Origin: an uncultured bacterium
GTDB lineage: Bacteria; Bacillota; Negativicutes; Acidaminococcales; Acidaminococcaceae
Direction: 5' to 3'
Assembly (NCBI GenBank): GCA_905215645.1
Contig: CAJMQS010000052.1
Span: 1 to 13,713, forward strand
Length of the DNA: 13,713 nucleotides
Each line of letters starts with the position of its first letter. Within the stretch, counting starts at the first letter, position 1. Of this stretch, positions 5,260 through 12,865 are shown in pieces. The notes under the pieces are model-generated. The model was not told where the DNA came from. It worked only from the letters and a program-made list of their open reading frames with translations, and made no database searches. Position numbers and translations under genes: made by a program.

Positions 5260-6621
5260 ATGTTTTACGAAATCAAAGACGTACTGGAAACCACCCGGAT
5301 GATCACCCAGAACAACCTGGATGTGCGGACCATCACCATGGGCATCAGCCTCCGGGATTGTGCGGATCCAGATGTGAAGGTCTGTGCCCGGAAGATCTAT
5401 GACAAGATCACGGATAAAGCCCGGAACCTGGTGAAGGTAGGGGAAGAGCTGGAAGCAGAACTGGGGGTGCCCATCATCCACAAACGGATCTCTGTGACCC
5501 CTATCTCCCTGGTGGGGGAATCCTGTCAGACCGACAGCTATGTCCCCCTGGCCAAGGCCTTGGATGATGCGGCTAAAGCGGTGGGCGTCAATTTCATCGG
5601 CGGCTTCAGCGCCCTGGTGGAAAAGGGCTATACCCACGGGGATCGGACCCTGATCAAATCCATCCCAGAAGCCCTTGCCACCACGGACATCGTCTGCTCT
5701 TCCGTGGCCATCGGCTCCACTAAGGCTGGCATCAATATGGACGCCGTCCGGGAAATGGGCCAGGTGGTGAAGGAGACCGCCCGTCTCACGGCAGATCAGG
5801 ATGCCCTGGGCTGTGCCAAACTGGTGATCTTCTGCAACCCGGTCCAGGACAACCCGTTCATGGCCGGTGCTTTCCATGGGGTCACGGAACCGGAAACGGT
5901 CATCAATGTGGGGGTATCCGGCCCCGGTGTGGTGAAACATGCCCTGGAAGCGGTCCGGGGAGAAGATATCGGTGTAGTGGCGGAAACCATCAAGAAAACC
6001 GCCTTCAAGATCACCCGGGTAGGGCAGCTCGTGGCCCAGGAAGCCGCCAAACGGTTGGATACCCAGTTCGGGATCATCGATCTTTCCCTGGCACCCACTC
6101 CTGCTGTAGGGGATTCCGTAGCTCACATCCTGGAAGAAATCGGCCTGGAATCCTGCGGCTGCCCGGGTACCACGGCAGCTCTGGCCATGCTCAATGATGC
6201 GGTGAAAAAAGGCGGCCTCATGGCCTCCAGCTATGTGGGCGGCCTGAGCGGCGCCTTCATCCCTGTTTCTGAAGATGCGGGCATGATCGCTGCCGTGGAA
6301 GAAGGGTCCCTGACCATCGAGAAACTGGAAGCCATGACCTGCGTCTGCTCCGTGGGCCTGGATATGATCGCCGTCCCCGGTGATACCACTGCGGAAACCA
6401 TCTCCGCCGTCATCGCCGACGAAGCGGCAGTGGGGATGATCAACAACAAGACCACGGCCGTCCGGCTGATCCCCGTGCCCGGCAAGACGGTGGGGGACAA
6501 GGTGGAATTCGGCGGGCTCTTGGGCTATGCTCCCATCATCGCCGTGAATTCCTTCAAGCCCGATGTGTTCATCCATCGGGGCGGACGGATCCCGGCACCG
6601 GTACGGAGCCTGACCAACTGA
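5260..6621 (+). CDS. UPF0210 (DUF711) family protein
   Basis: This is a 453-residue cytoplasmic protein matching the UPF0210/DUF711 family over its full length. It opens with a region around IRT-like DVRTITMGISLRDCADPD (residues 21-38) and contains IIHKRISVTPISLVGESC (70-87) and GGLSGAFIPVSEDAGM (about 328-343). It has no signal peptide or membrane segment. Structures of the family have been linked to a glycyl-radical-enzyme-like barrel, but no glycyl radical motif is obvious here and the reaction is not established. Its ribosome binding site AAGGAGG (5246-5252) overlaps the ACT gene stop. The conserved pairing suggests the ACT protein senses a ligand for it. Its stop shares one base with the nth start. 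Confidence 0.88.
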   Translation: MFYEIKDVLETTRMITQNNLDVRTITMGISLRDCADPDVKVCARKIYDKITDKARNLVKVGEELEAELGVPIIHKRISVTPISLVGESCQTDSYVPLAKALDDAAKAVGVNFIGGFSALVEKGYTHGDRTLIKSIPEALATTDIVCSSVAIGSTKAGINMDAVREMGQVVKETARLTADQDALGCAKLVIFCNPVQDNPFMAGAFHGVTEPETVINVGVSGPGVVKHALEAVRGEDIGVVAETIKKTAFKITRVGQLVAQEAAKRLDTQFGIIDLSLAPTPAVGDSVAHILEEIGLESCGCPGTTAALAMLNDAVKKGGLMASSYVGGLSGAFIPVSEDAGMIAAVEEGSLTIEKLEAMTCVCSVGLDMIAVPGDTTAETISAVIADEAAVGMINNKTTAVRLIPVPGKTVGDKVEFGGLLGYAPIIAVNSFKPDVFIHRGGRIPAPVRSLTN

Positions 6622-7253
6622 TGCGGAAGAAAGAAAGAGTGCAGGCCATCCTCAAAGGACTGGAGGAAACCTATCGGGGACAGGGGACGGCCCTCCATTA
6701 CGGGTCACCTTTTGAACTGCTGGTGGCCGTGGTCCTTTCGGCTCAGTGCACCGATGAACGGGTAAACAAAGTGACGGCCCGGCTTTTCCCGGAATTCAAT
6801 ACACCGGAAAAACTGGGGGCCCTGACTCAGGAACAGCTGGAGGAAAAGATCCGGGACTGCGGCCTGTTCCGCTCTAAGGCCCGGAACCTCCTGGGCCTTT
6901 GCCGGAAACTGGTGGAAGAGTTCCATTCGGAAGTGCCTCAAGATATGAAAAGCCTCCTGAGTCTCCCCGGGGTGGGACGGAAAACGGCGGATGTGATGCT
7001 CAGCGTGGCTTTCGGCCAGCCAGCCATCGCCGTGGATACCCATGTGTTCCGGGTGGCCCACCGACTGGGGCTTTCCGAAGGGAATGACCCCCTGGCTGTG
7101 GAACAGGATCTGATGAAGCTGATCCCCCGGGCCAAATGGGGGGAAGCCCATCACTGGTTCATCTGGCACGGCCGGAAAATCTGCAAGGCCCGGAAACCGG
7201 AATGCGGGGCCTGCCCGGTGGTGGACCTTTGTCCTTCCCGGATCTTGGAATAA
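6621..7253 (+). CDS. nth: Endonuclease III (base-excision DNA glycosylase/AP lyase)
   Basis: This enzyme removes oxidised pyrimidines and cleaves abasic sites. At 210 residues it is the standard length. The helix-hairpin-helix LPGVGRKTADVML (115-127) carries the catalytic Lys121; the catalytic Asp is Asp139 in VDTHVFRV. The [4Fe-4S] ligands Cys188, Cys195, Cys198 and Cys204 have the classic C-x6-C-x2-C-x5-C spacing. The start ATG overlaps the DUF711 stop (TGATG), so it depends on coupling from upstream. Presence of the full cluster and catalytic pair indicates an active enzyme. Confidence 0.96.
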   Translation: MRKKERVQAILKGLEETYRGQGTALHYGSPFELLVAVVLSAQCTDERVNKVTARLFPEFNTPEKLGALTQEQLEEKIRDCGLFRSKARNLLGLCRKLVEEFHSEVPQDMKSLLSLPGVGRKTADVMLSVAFGQPAIAVDTHVFRVAHRLGLSEGNDPLAVEQDLMKLIPRAKWGEAHHWFIWHGRKICKARKPECGACPVVDLCPSRILE

Positions 7254-7294
7254 GTGATCGATTACAGAAAACAGAATGAAGTAAGGTGACAACA

Positions 7295-8821
7295 ATGCCG
7301 AATGTCTATGACGCAATAGAAAATTTTTACACCAATGACAGCGGCTGGGAAATGGTGCTGCCCCAGGAAGATGTGGAAGCGTACTTCCGGCACTTGGGGT
7401 GGCATGGGGTGGATGACCCGGCCATGCAGCATCAGTGGGAACAGCTGGTGATGCTGTGCATCTACATAGAAAACGCAGAAATGACCCTGGACGAAATGAC
7501 AGAAGACGACATTGTGGATCTGGTTTCCTGGTGCGGACGGAATGTGGTGGATTTCCAGGTTTCCTATGCTTCGGTACGGGATTTCCTGGATACCTTGGGC
7601 AGTTTTTTCGTGTTCCTGAAGCAGCAGGGGAAACTGTCCAGTTCCCTGGCTCCTTATCTGGCCAGGGAACAGCTGCTCCGGGATGACGGGACCCTGGCCA
7701 TCATCGACGAGACCGGGGAGTACCTGCCCGGGGAAGAAGCCAGGGAAGAAAGGAGCGCCCCGCCGCCGGAAGGCAGGGTGTTCCTGAATGCAGGGGAAGC
7801 CCTCCATGGTGTGATGGAAGAGATCCATCAGTTTTTCCAGAAGGATGAATTTAACTTGGATTTTGAACGGTCAGTCACCCTGTATGAAACGGCCTTGGGG
7901 ACCCTGGATCTTGAAAATGACGGGATGGATGCCTTCTGGCGTGGCTATTGGGATTATTTCCTCTTCGACTACCATTTGATCGAAGGGGATATGACCCCTT
8001 TGGAATATTTCCGGAAAAACGGACACAGTGCTTATCCTCAGCTGATGAACGAACTGTGCATGGGCTTCCTGTCCATCTTCACCGTCGAGGAGCCAGTGGA
8101 TGAATACCGGTATGTCTGCCGGGATTTCCTGACAGGAGAACCTTATTACCTGAGCTTTTCCCCGGAGGGAGATACAGCTCTGGAAGACCGGGTCATGATG
8201 GGCCATGTATTCTACAACCGGAGCATGGGAATGAATTATCTCCAGAGCTACAGCCTGAAGCCCTTGGCAAGGAAACGGCTCCTGGAGGTGCTGACGGCCT
8301 GCCGGGACTGGTTCGATGTCCAGCTCCCCGGTGCGGATTGGTCGGAATTCCTTTCCCGGCATGCCTTGGTCTGCCGCCAGGTGCTGCGGCTCATGGAGAA
8401 AAATCCTGCCGGCTGCTGCTTCCCTTATGAAACGAAGCAGCTGGACTATCTGCCGGACACCCTTCCGGAGGAGCTTTCCTCGGTGGAAAAGATCATCCAG
8501 GAGATCCTCTTGGTCAGCGGGCGCAGCGAATATGACATCCGGCTTCTCCGCCACATGTGGGCAGATTTCCAGAAAACGGAACCCTATACGGGGGCTTATG
8601 AAGCCCAGGTGTGGGCGGCGGCCCTGGTGGAAAACTTCCTGGAGATCAATGAGAAACGAGCAGCCCAGAAGAAACCTTTCTATCTGGAGACCTTTGGCAT
8701 TCCTCACCGGGATGTGACCCGGGCTTATATGGAAATCCGGAACCAGCTGAAGCTGGAACCTTCGGATCCCCGTTATCTGGATGAAATGGGATTCCTGATG
8801 CTGTTTTCCAAATTTGTGTAG
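7295..8821 (+). CDS. Unrecognised 508-residue cytoplasmic protein
   Basis: I do not recognise this gene confidently. It is acidic, has no signal peptide or membrane helix, and looks mostly alpha-helical. Residues about 5-120 form one helical region ending in SFFVFLKQQGKL, which loosely recalls the SAM-like core-binding fold of integrases but has no catalytic domain behind it. A charged linker with PPP at about 140-155 follows. A second region includes FWRGYWDYFLFDYHLIEGD (about 210-228) and TPLEYF, a pattern seen near SEC-C-type proteins, though no SEC-C metal motif is present. ATG 7295 is chosen because AAGGTG (7283-7288) is 6 bases upstream; the in-frame GTG at 7286 lies in that site. It is followed 10 bases later by the zinc-ribbon gene. 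Confidence 0.8.
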   Translation: MPNVYDAIENFYTNDSGWEMVLPQEDVEAYFRHLGWHGVDDPAMQHQWEQLVMLCIYIENAEMTLDEMTEDDIVDLVSWCGRNVVDFQVSYASVRDFLDTLGSFFVFLKQQGKLSSSLAPYLAREQLLRDDGTLAIIDETGEYLPGEEAREERSAPPPEGRVFLNAGEALHGVMEEIHQFFQKDEFNLDFERSVTLYETALGTLDLENDGMDAFWRGYWDYFLFDYHLIEGDMTPLEYFRKNGHSAYPQLMNELCMGFLSIFTVEEPVDEYRYVCRDFLTGEPYYLSFSPEGDTALEDRVMMGHVFYNRSMGMNYLQSYSLKPLARKRLLEVLTACRDWFDVQLPGADWSEFLSRHALVCRQVLRLMEKNPAGCCFPYETKQLDYLPDTLPEELSSVEKIIQEILLVSGRSEYDIRLLRHMWADFQKTEPYTGAYEAQVWAAALVENFLEINEKRAAQKKPFYLETFGIPHRDVTRAYMEIRNQLKLEPSDPRYLDEMGFLMLFSKFV

Positions 8822-8831
8822 GAGTCAAACT

Positions 8832-9233
8832 ATGATCTGTAAGCATTGCGGATTGGAATATCCGGACGATATGGAAGCTTGTCCGGGCTGCGGCACGCCC
8901 AATGAGGACGTGGAAGCCCAGGTGATGACTGCGGAAGAAAGGGATGCTTTTGAAGGGGTGACCATTGAAACCGGCCAGGAAGGCCCTCGGGATGGGGATT
9001 GGAGGGTCTACGACCGGGAAGATCTGCGCCGGCAGCAGGAAAAAGAGGCCAAGAAGGCCAAGTGGCGGGGCATCTGGGAATTGGTGAAGATGAATGCCCG
9101 GCTGGTACTGGTGGCCGCCGCTCTGCTTTTGGGGGTGGTGTTCCTGCTGCCCACCCTCTTGGGCTTTGCTTTGGTGGGTGTAGGGGCCATCTTGGTATGG
9201 ACATTTTTTCGTAATTTTTTCATCAGATGGTAA
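8832..9233 (+). CDS. Small zinc-ribbon membrane protein
   Basis: This is a 133-residue protein. Cys3-x2-Cys6 and Cys17-x2-Cys20 form an N-terminal zinc ribbon. A charged middle region with a lysine- and arginine-rich helix (about 66-80) follows. Two hydrophobic stretches, about 91-107 and 109-127, are probably a transmembrane hairpin, leaving the ribbon in the cytoplasm, where the positive charges are. ATG 8832 has AGGAG (8820-8824) 7 bases upstream, overlapping the preceding stop, so coupling with the 508-residue gene is likely. Similar zinc-ribbon membrane proteins are common and mostly uncharacterised; no specific role can be assigned. Confidence 0.82.
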   Translation: MICKHCGLEYPDDMEACPGCGTPNEDVEAQVMTAEERDAFEGVTIETGQEGPRDGDWRVYDREDLRRQQEKEAKKAKWRGIWELVKMNARLVLVAAALLLGVVFLLPTLLGFALVGVGAILVWTFFRNFFIRW

Positions 9234-9272
9234 ACAGCCAATTTTCAGAAAACTGGAGGCTTCCCTTTGCGT

Positions 9273-9289
9273 TATAATTAGTGTATAAT
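9273..9289 (+). promoter_or_regulatory. Twin -10 boxes upstream of thl
   Basis: Two perfect TATAAT hexamers, at 9273-9278 and 9284-9289, are offset by 11 bases (one helical turn). Neither has a good -35 box: TTGCGT at 9267-9272 is too close to either. The segment also contains a TTATA-N7-TATAA inverted repeat. Either or both could start the thl message, leaving a leader of about 130 bases, unusually long for this window. An activator or alternative start-site control is possible. Confidence 0.5.
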
Positions 9290-9305
9290 CAAGTCCATAA
9301 GAAAA

Positions 9306-9386
9306 GCCTGATTGCAATTTGCCTGATCCAATCAGTGCGGCGGCAGGAAGGGAAACGCCCCTGGAGAGCTGCCGGATGGATGCAAT
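9306..9386 (+). promoter_or_regulatory. Candidate structured, switch-like leader of thl
   Basis: The leader can fold in two exclusive ways. Fold A pairs CTGATTG (9308-9314) with CAATCAG (9329-9335). Fold B pairs ATTGCA (9311-9316) with TGCAAT (9381-9386), freeing a second CTGAT (9323-9327) to pair with ATCAG (9331-9335). A GC-rich arm, CGGCAG (9341-9346) with CTGCCG (9369-9374), capped by GGG-AAACG-CCC (9350-9360), fits inside fold B as a three-way junction. No known riboswitch class is recognised. This is complementarity read by eye, not a computed fold. Confidence 0.4.
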
Positions 9387-9428
9387 ACTGTTTGTTTCTA
9401 ATTCAATTTTAGAAGGGATGGTTTTGTT

Positions 9429-10610
9429 ATGCGTGAAGTTGTCATTGCAAGTGCTGTAAGAACGGCTATCGGGAAATTTGGCGGAAGCCTGACCCCGCTC
9501 TCTGCTCCTCAGATGGGTGCCGTAGTCATCAAGGAGGCCCTGGATCGGGCTGCTTTGAAGCCGGAAATGGTGGACGAAGTCATCATGGGGAACGTACTGC
9601 AGGCAGGCCTGGGCCAGAACCCTGCAAGACAAGCTGCCATCTTTGCCGGACTGCCGGTGGAAGTCCCTGCTTTTACGGTCAACAAAGTCTGCGGTTCCGG
9701 GCTGAAATGCGTGGAACTGGCTGCCCAGTCCATCCTGGCCGGCGACAATGACATCGTAGTGGCCGGCGGCATGGAAAGCATGTCCAACGCACCTTTCACG
9801 GTCCCTGGAAAAGCCCGCTGGGGCATGAAGATGGGCGACCAGAAGATGGTGGATGTGATGATCCGGGACGGCCTGTGGGATGCCTTCAATGATTACCATA
9901 TGGGCATCACTTCGGAAAACGTTGCGGAAAAATTCGGCGTCACCCGGGAAGACCAGGATGAAGTGGCCTGCCGTTCTCAGCAGAGAGCCATCGAAGCCAT
10001 CAAGAGCGGTGCCTTCAAGGAAGAAATCGTCCCTGTGACCATTAAAACGAAAAAAGGCGAAAAAGTCTTCGATACCGATGAATTCCCCAGAGAGGGAACT
10101 ACCATGGAAGTCCTGGCCAAACTGCGTCCGGCCTTCAAAAAAGGCGGTACCGTCACCGCCGGCAATGCTTCCGGCCTGAACGACGGGGCTGCTGCTCTGG
10201 TCATCATGAGTGCTGACAAAGCCAAAGAATTGGGTATCAAACCCATGGCCAAGATCGTATCCTACGCTTCTGCCGGTGTGGATCCCGCCATCATGGGCAT
10301 CGGACCCATCCCTGCCAGCCGGAAGGCCCTGGCAAAAGCCGGCAAGGAAGTCAAAGACATGGATCTGGTGGAAGCCAATGAAGCCTTCGCTGCCCAGACC
10401 GTAGAAGTGGGCCGGGAACTGCAGCTGGATTGGGCCAAGACCAACGTGAACGGCGGCGCCATCGCCCTGGGCCATCCCATCGGCTGCTCCGGAGCCCGGA
10501 TCCTGGTCACCCTGCTGTATGCCCTGAAACACAGAGACAAGAAATGGGGCCTGGCTACCCTCTGCATCGGCGGCGGTATGGGAACGGCTGCTGTTGTGGA
10601 AATGCTCTAA
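9429..10610 (+). CDS. thlA: Acetyl-CoA acetyltransferase (thiolase)
   Basis: The enzyme condenses two acetyl-CoA to acetoacetyl-CoA, or cleaves it in reverse. At 393 residues it is the normal biosynthetic thiolase size. The acyl-accepting Cys88 is in VNKVCGSGLK, the catalytic His349 in GHPIGCSG, and the general base Cys379 in LCIGGGMG, all in the standard context. It heads a four-carbon acyl-CoA module with bcd, hbd and crt. The ribosome binding site AGAAGGGA (9411-9418) is 10 bases upstream of the ATG. The long leader with alternative pairing suggests post-transcriptional control. The symbol is chosen by context; strains may call it thl or atoB. Confidence 0.95.
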   Translation: MREVVIASAVRTAIGKFGGSLTPLSAPQMGAVVIKEALDRAALKPEMVDEVIMGNVLQAGLGQNPARQAAIFAGLPVEVPAFTVNKVCGSGLKCVELAAQSILAGDNDIVVAGGMESMSNAPFTVPGKARWGMKMGDQKMVDVMIRDGLWDAFNDYHMGITSENVAEKFGVTREDQDEVACRSQQRAIEAIKSGAFKEEIVPVTIKTKKGEKVFDTDEFPREGTTMEVLAKLRPAFKKGGTVTAGNASGLNDGAAALVIMSADKAKELGIKPMAKIVSYASAGVDPAIMGIGPIPASRKALAKAGKEVKDMDLVEANEAFAAQTVEVGRELQLDWAKTNVNGGAIALGHPIGCSGARILVTLLYALKHRDKKWGLATLCIGGGMGTAAVVEML

Positions 10611-10617
10611 GCAATCC

Positions 10618-10649
10618 AGGGAGCACTGCTTCCTGAAGCGGGGTTCCCT
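10618..10649 (+). other. Intercistronic hairpin between thl and bcd
   Basis: AGGGA (10618-10622) pairs with TCCCT (10645-10649) around an internal loop and an inner GCTT-CCTG-AAGC hairpin (10628-10639). No T-run follows; the next bases are CTAAAAAAT. It is therefore unlikely to be a terminator and may stabilise or mark processing of the thl-bcd message. Confidence 0.4.
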
Positions 10650-10698
10650 CTAAAAAATATCCTTTCAAAAGGAAAAAAGAGGAAAGAGGTATATCACT

Positions 10699-11850
10699 AT
10701 GGATTTTAACCTGACTGAAGACCAACAGATGATCAAAGATATGGCTGCGGAATTCGCAGAGAAATTCCTGGCTCCTACGGTGGAAGAAAGAGACAAGAAC
10801 CACATCTGGGATCGGAAACTGATCGACAAGATGGGTGAAGCCGGGTTCTGCGGCATCTGCTTCCCGGAAGAATACGGCGGCATGGGTCTGGATGTGCTGA
10901 GCTACATCCTGGCTGTGGAAGAAATGTCCAAAGTAGATGATGGTACCGGTATCACTCTCAGCGCCAACGTTTCTCTGTGCGCTACCCCGATTTACATGTT
11001 CGGGACCGAAGAACAGAAACAGAAATATCTGGCTCCCATTGCTGAAGGGACCCATGTAGGGGCATTCGGCCTGACCGAACCTTCCGCTGGGACCGATGCT
11101 TCCGCTCAGCAGACCACGGCTGTCCTGAAGGGTGACAAATACATCCTGAACGGCTCCAAGATCTTCATCACCAACGGCAAAGAAGCCGATACCTATGTGG
11201 TATTCGCCATGACCGACAAGAGCCAGGGCGTACATGGGATTTCCGCTTTCATCCTGGAAAAGGGCATGCCCGGTTTCCGCTTTGGCAAAGTGGAAGACAA
11301 GATGGGCGGCCATACCTCCATCACCGCAGAACTGATCTTTGAAGACTGCGAAGTTCCCAAAGAAAACCTGCTGGGCAAAGAAGGCGAAGGCTTCAAGATT
11401 GCCATGGAAACCCTGGATGGCGGCCGTATCGGCGTAGCTGCTCAGGCTCTGGGCATTGCAGAAGGCGCCCTGGCTGCCGCTGTGAAATACTCCAAAGAAC
11501 GGGAACAGTTCGGCCGGCCTATTTCCAAATTCCAGGCTCTGCAGTTCATGATGGCTGATATGGCGACCAAGATCGAAGCTGCCCGGTATCTGGTATACCA
11601 TGCTGCTATGCTGAAGAACGAAGGCAAACCGTATTCTGAAGCTGCTGCCATGGCTAAATGCTTCGCTTCCGATGTGGCCATGGAAGTGACCACCGATGCG
11701 GTACAGATCTTCGGCGGCTATGGCTACACCGTGGACTACCCTGCAGAACGCTATATGCGGAATGCCAAGATCACCCAGATCTACGAAGGCACCAACCAGG
11801 TTATGCGGATCGTGACTTCCCGTGCTCTGCTGAAGGACAAGAAAAAATAA
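10699..11850 (+). CDS. bcd: Butyryl-CoA dehydrogenase (short-chain acyl-CoA dehydrogenase)
   Basis: This FAD enzyme interconverts crotonyl-CoA and butyryl-CoA. At 383 residues it matches the family. GLTEPSAGTDAS (124-135) is the FAD and substrate-binding signature, FITNG (156-160) contributes to the flavin site, and the catalytic base is Glu363 in IYEGTNQ. In Acidaminococcus and clostridia, Bcd works with an electron-transferring flavoprotein (EtfAB) that bifurcates electrons to ferredoxin, but no etf gene adjoins it here. GAGG (10686-10689) lies 9 bases before the ATG. It is likely cotranscribed with thl and ends in two hairpins. Confidence 0.93.
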   Translation: MDFNLTEDQQMIKDMAAEFAEKFLAPTVEERDKNHIWDRKLIDKMGEAGFCGICFPEEYGGMGLDVLSYILAVEEMSKVDDGTGITLSANVSLCATPIYMFGTEEQKQKYLAPIAEGTHVGAFGLTEPSAGTDASAQQTTAVLKGDKYILNGSKIFITNGKEADTYVVFAMTDKSQGVHGISAFILEKGMPGFRFGKVEDKMGGHTSITAELIFEDCEVPKENLLGKEGEGFKIAMETLDGGRIGVAAQALGIAEGALAAAVKYSKEREQFGRPISKFQALQFMMADMATKIEAARYLVYHAAMLKNEGKPYSEAAAMAKCFASDVAMEVTTDAVQIFGGYGYTVDYPAERYMRNAKITQIYEGTNQVMRIVTSRALLKDKKK

Positions 11851-11880
11851 TTTCTTTCGATAAGGAAGAAGGAACAAGGG

Positions 11881-11901
11881 GGGCTGGTGTTTTGCCAGCC
11901 C
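11881..11901 (+). terminator. First hairpin after bcd
   Basis: GGGCTGG (11881-11887) and CCAGCCC (11895-11901) form a 7-bp GC-rich stem with a TGTTTTG loop, followed by TTCCTTT. The tail is T-rich but interrupted, so termination may be partial. Confidence 0.6.
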
Positions 11902-11910
11902 TTCCTTTAC

Positions 11911-11946
11911 CCAGGGACTTTTCTCCGGAAAAGTTCCTGGATTTTT
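11911..11946 (+). terminator. Second hairpin after bcd, intrinsic terminator
   Basis: CCAGGGACTTTTC (11911-11923) and GAAAAGTTCCTGG (11928-11940) pair over 13 bp with a single G-U wobble and a TCCG loop, followed by ATTTTT. This is a good intrinsic terminator. It lies only 38 bases before the hbd start. Confidence 0.75.
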
Positions 11947-11984
11947 AGAGATTTCTAAATTTATTGCAAAGGAGATCTTTTCTT

Positions 11985-12845
11985 ATGGAACTGAAGAAAG
12001 TCATGGTTATCGGCGCCGGTCAGATGGGCAGCGGAATCGCTCAGGTCATGGCGGCCCATGGTGTGGAAGTTACCCTGCGGGACATCAAACAAGAATTCGT
12101 CGACCGGGGACTGGGGAACATCGAAAAGAATCTGGCCCACAGTGTGGCTAAAGGCCGGATCACCGAAGAGGACAAAAAGGCCACTCTGGCACGGATCCAC
12201 GGCGTAGTGGAACTGACTCCGGAAAACTGCGATGTGCACCTGGCCATTGAAGCGGCTACGGAAAACATCAAGATCAAACAAGGAATCTTCAAGGAATTGG
12301 ATGAAAAGATGCCGAAAGATGCCATCATCGCCAGCAACACTTCTTCTGTTTCCATCACCATGCTGGCTGCCGGGACTTCCCGTCCGGACAAATTCATCGG
12401 CATGCATTTCTTCAACCCGGCTCCTGTGATGAAGCTGGTGGAAGTGACCAAGGGCCTGGGGACCTCTGAAGAAACCTTTGAAAAGGTATTCGAACTGGCC
12501 AAAGCCCTGGACAAGAACCCTGTAAAGGTTCACGATGCTCCTGGTTTCGTGGGCAACCGGATCATGATCCCCATGATCAACGAAGCCATCTTCACCCTGA
12601 GTGAAGGGGTTGCCAGTGCAGAAGATATCGATGCTGTGGCCAAACTGGGCTTCAACCATCCCATGGGGCCTCTGGCGCTGTCTGACCTGATTGGCAACGA
12701 CACGGTACTGGCCATCATGGAAGTGCTGTACAAGGGCTTCGGCGATCCCAAGTACCGTCCGGCTCCTCTCCTGCGGAAAATGGTGGAAGCTGGATACCTG
12801 GGTCGGAAGACCGGCAAGGGCTTCTACGAATACAACAAGAAATAA
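11985..12845 (+). CDS. hbd: 3-hydroxybutyryl-CoA dehydrogenase
   Basis: The enzyme reduces acetoacetyl-CoA to 3-hydroxybutyryl-CoA with NAD(P)H. At 286 residues it is the one-domain-pair bacterial form. The nucleotide-binding loop is GAGQMGSG (10-17), with Asp33 after the second strand, favouring NAD. The catalytic residues are Ser120, His141 (in MHFFNPAP) and Asn191 (in GNRI), matching clostridial Hbd. The start at ATG 11985 has AAAGGAG (11968-11974) 10 bases upstream; an in-frame TTG at 11964 precedes that site and is rejected. It is separated from bcd by two terminator-like hairpins, with no clear promoter of its own, and is followed 20 bases later by crt. Confidence 0.96.
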   Translation: MELKKVMVIGAGQMGSGIAQVMAAHGVEVTLRDIKQEFVDRGLGNIEKNLAHSVAKGRITEEDKKATLARIHGVVELTPENCDVHLAIEAATENIKIKQGIFKELDEKMPKDAIIASNTSSVSITMLAAGTSRPDKFIGMHFFNPAPVMKLVEVTKGLGTSEETFEKVFELAKALDKNPVKVHDAPGFVGNRIMIPMINEAIFTLSEGVASAEDIDAVAKLGFNHPMGPLALSDLIGNDTVLAIMEVLYKGFGDPKYRPAPLLRKMVEAGYLGRKTGKGFYEYNKK

Positions 12846-12865
12846 TCTGAATAGGGGTGTCACCC

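Noticed and set aside
4879..6576. 565-codon minus-strand frame opposite the ACT and DUF711 genes
   Set aside because: Antisense shadow; the His-, Gly- and Asp-rich composition is what results from reading the DUF711 gene backwards, and it has no supporting start signals.
9238..9256. Terminator after the zinc-ribbon gene
   Set aside because: The CCA/TTTT and AAAA/TGG arms are weak with a mismatch, and no T-run follows.
9358..9390. Glycine-riboswitch-like CTGGAGAG in the thl leader
   Set aside because: The string resembles part of a glycine aptamer, but the downstream conserved segments of that class are absent.
8646..10532. 628-codon open frame on the minus strand spanning thl, its leader and the two genes before it
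   Set aside because: It lies antisense to genes with clear catalytic motifs and promoters. Long antisense frames arise from the codon bias of this GC-rich DNA, and its translation shows no family signature.
10555..11877. 440-codon minus-strand frame opposite bcd
   Set aside because: Antisense shadow of a well-conserved acyl-CoA dehydrogenase gene.
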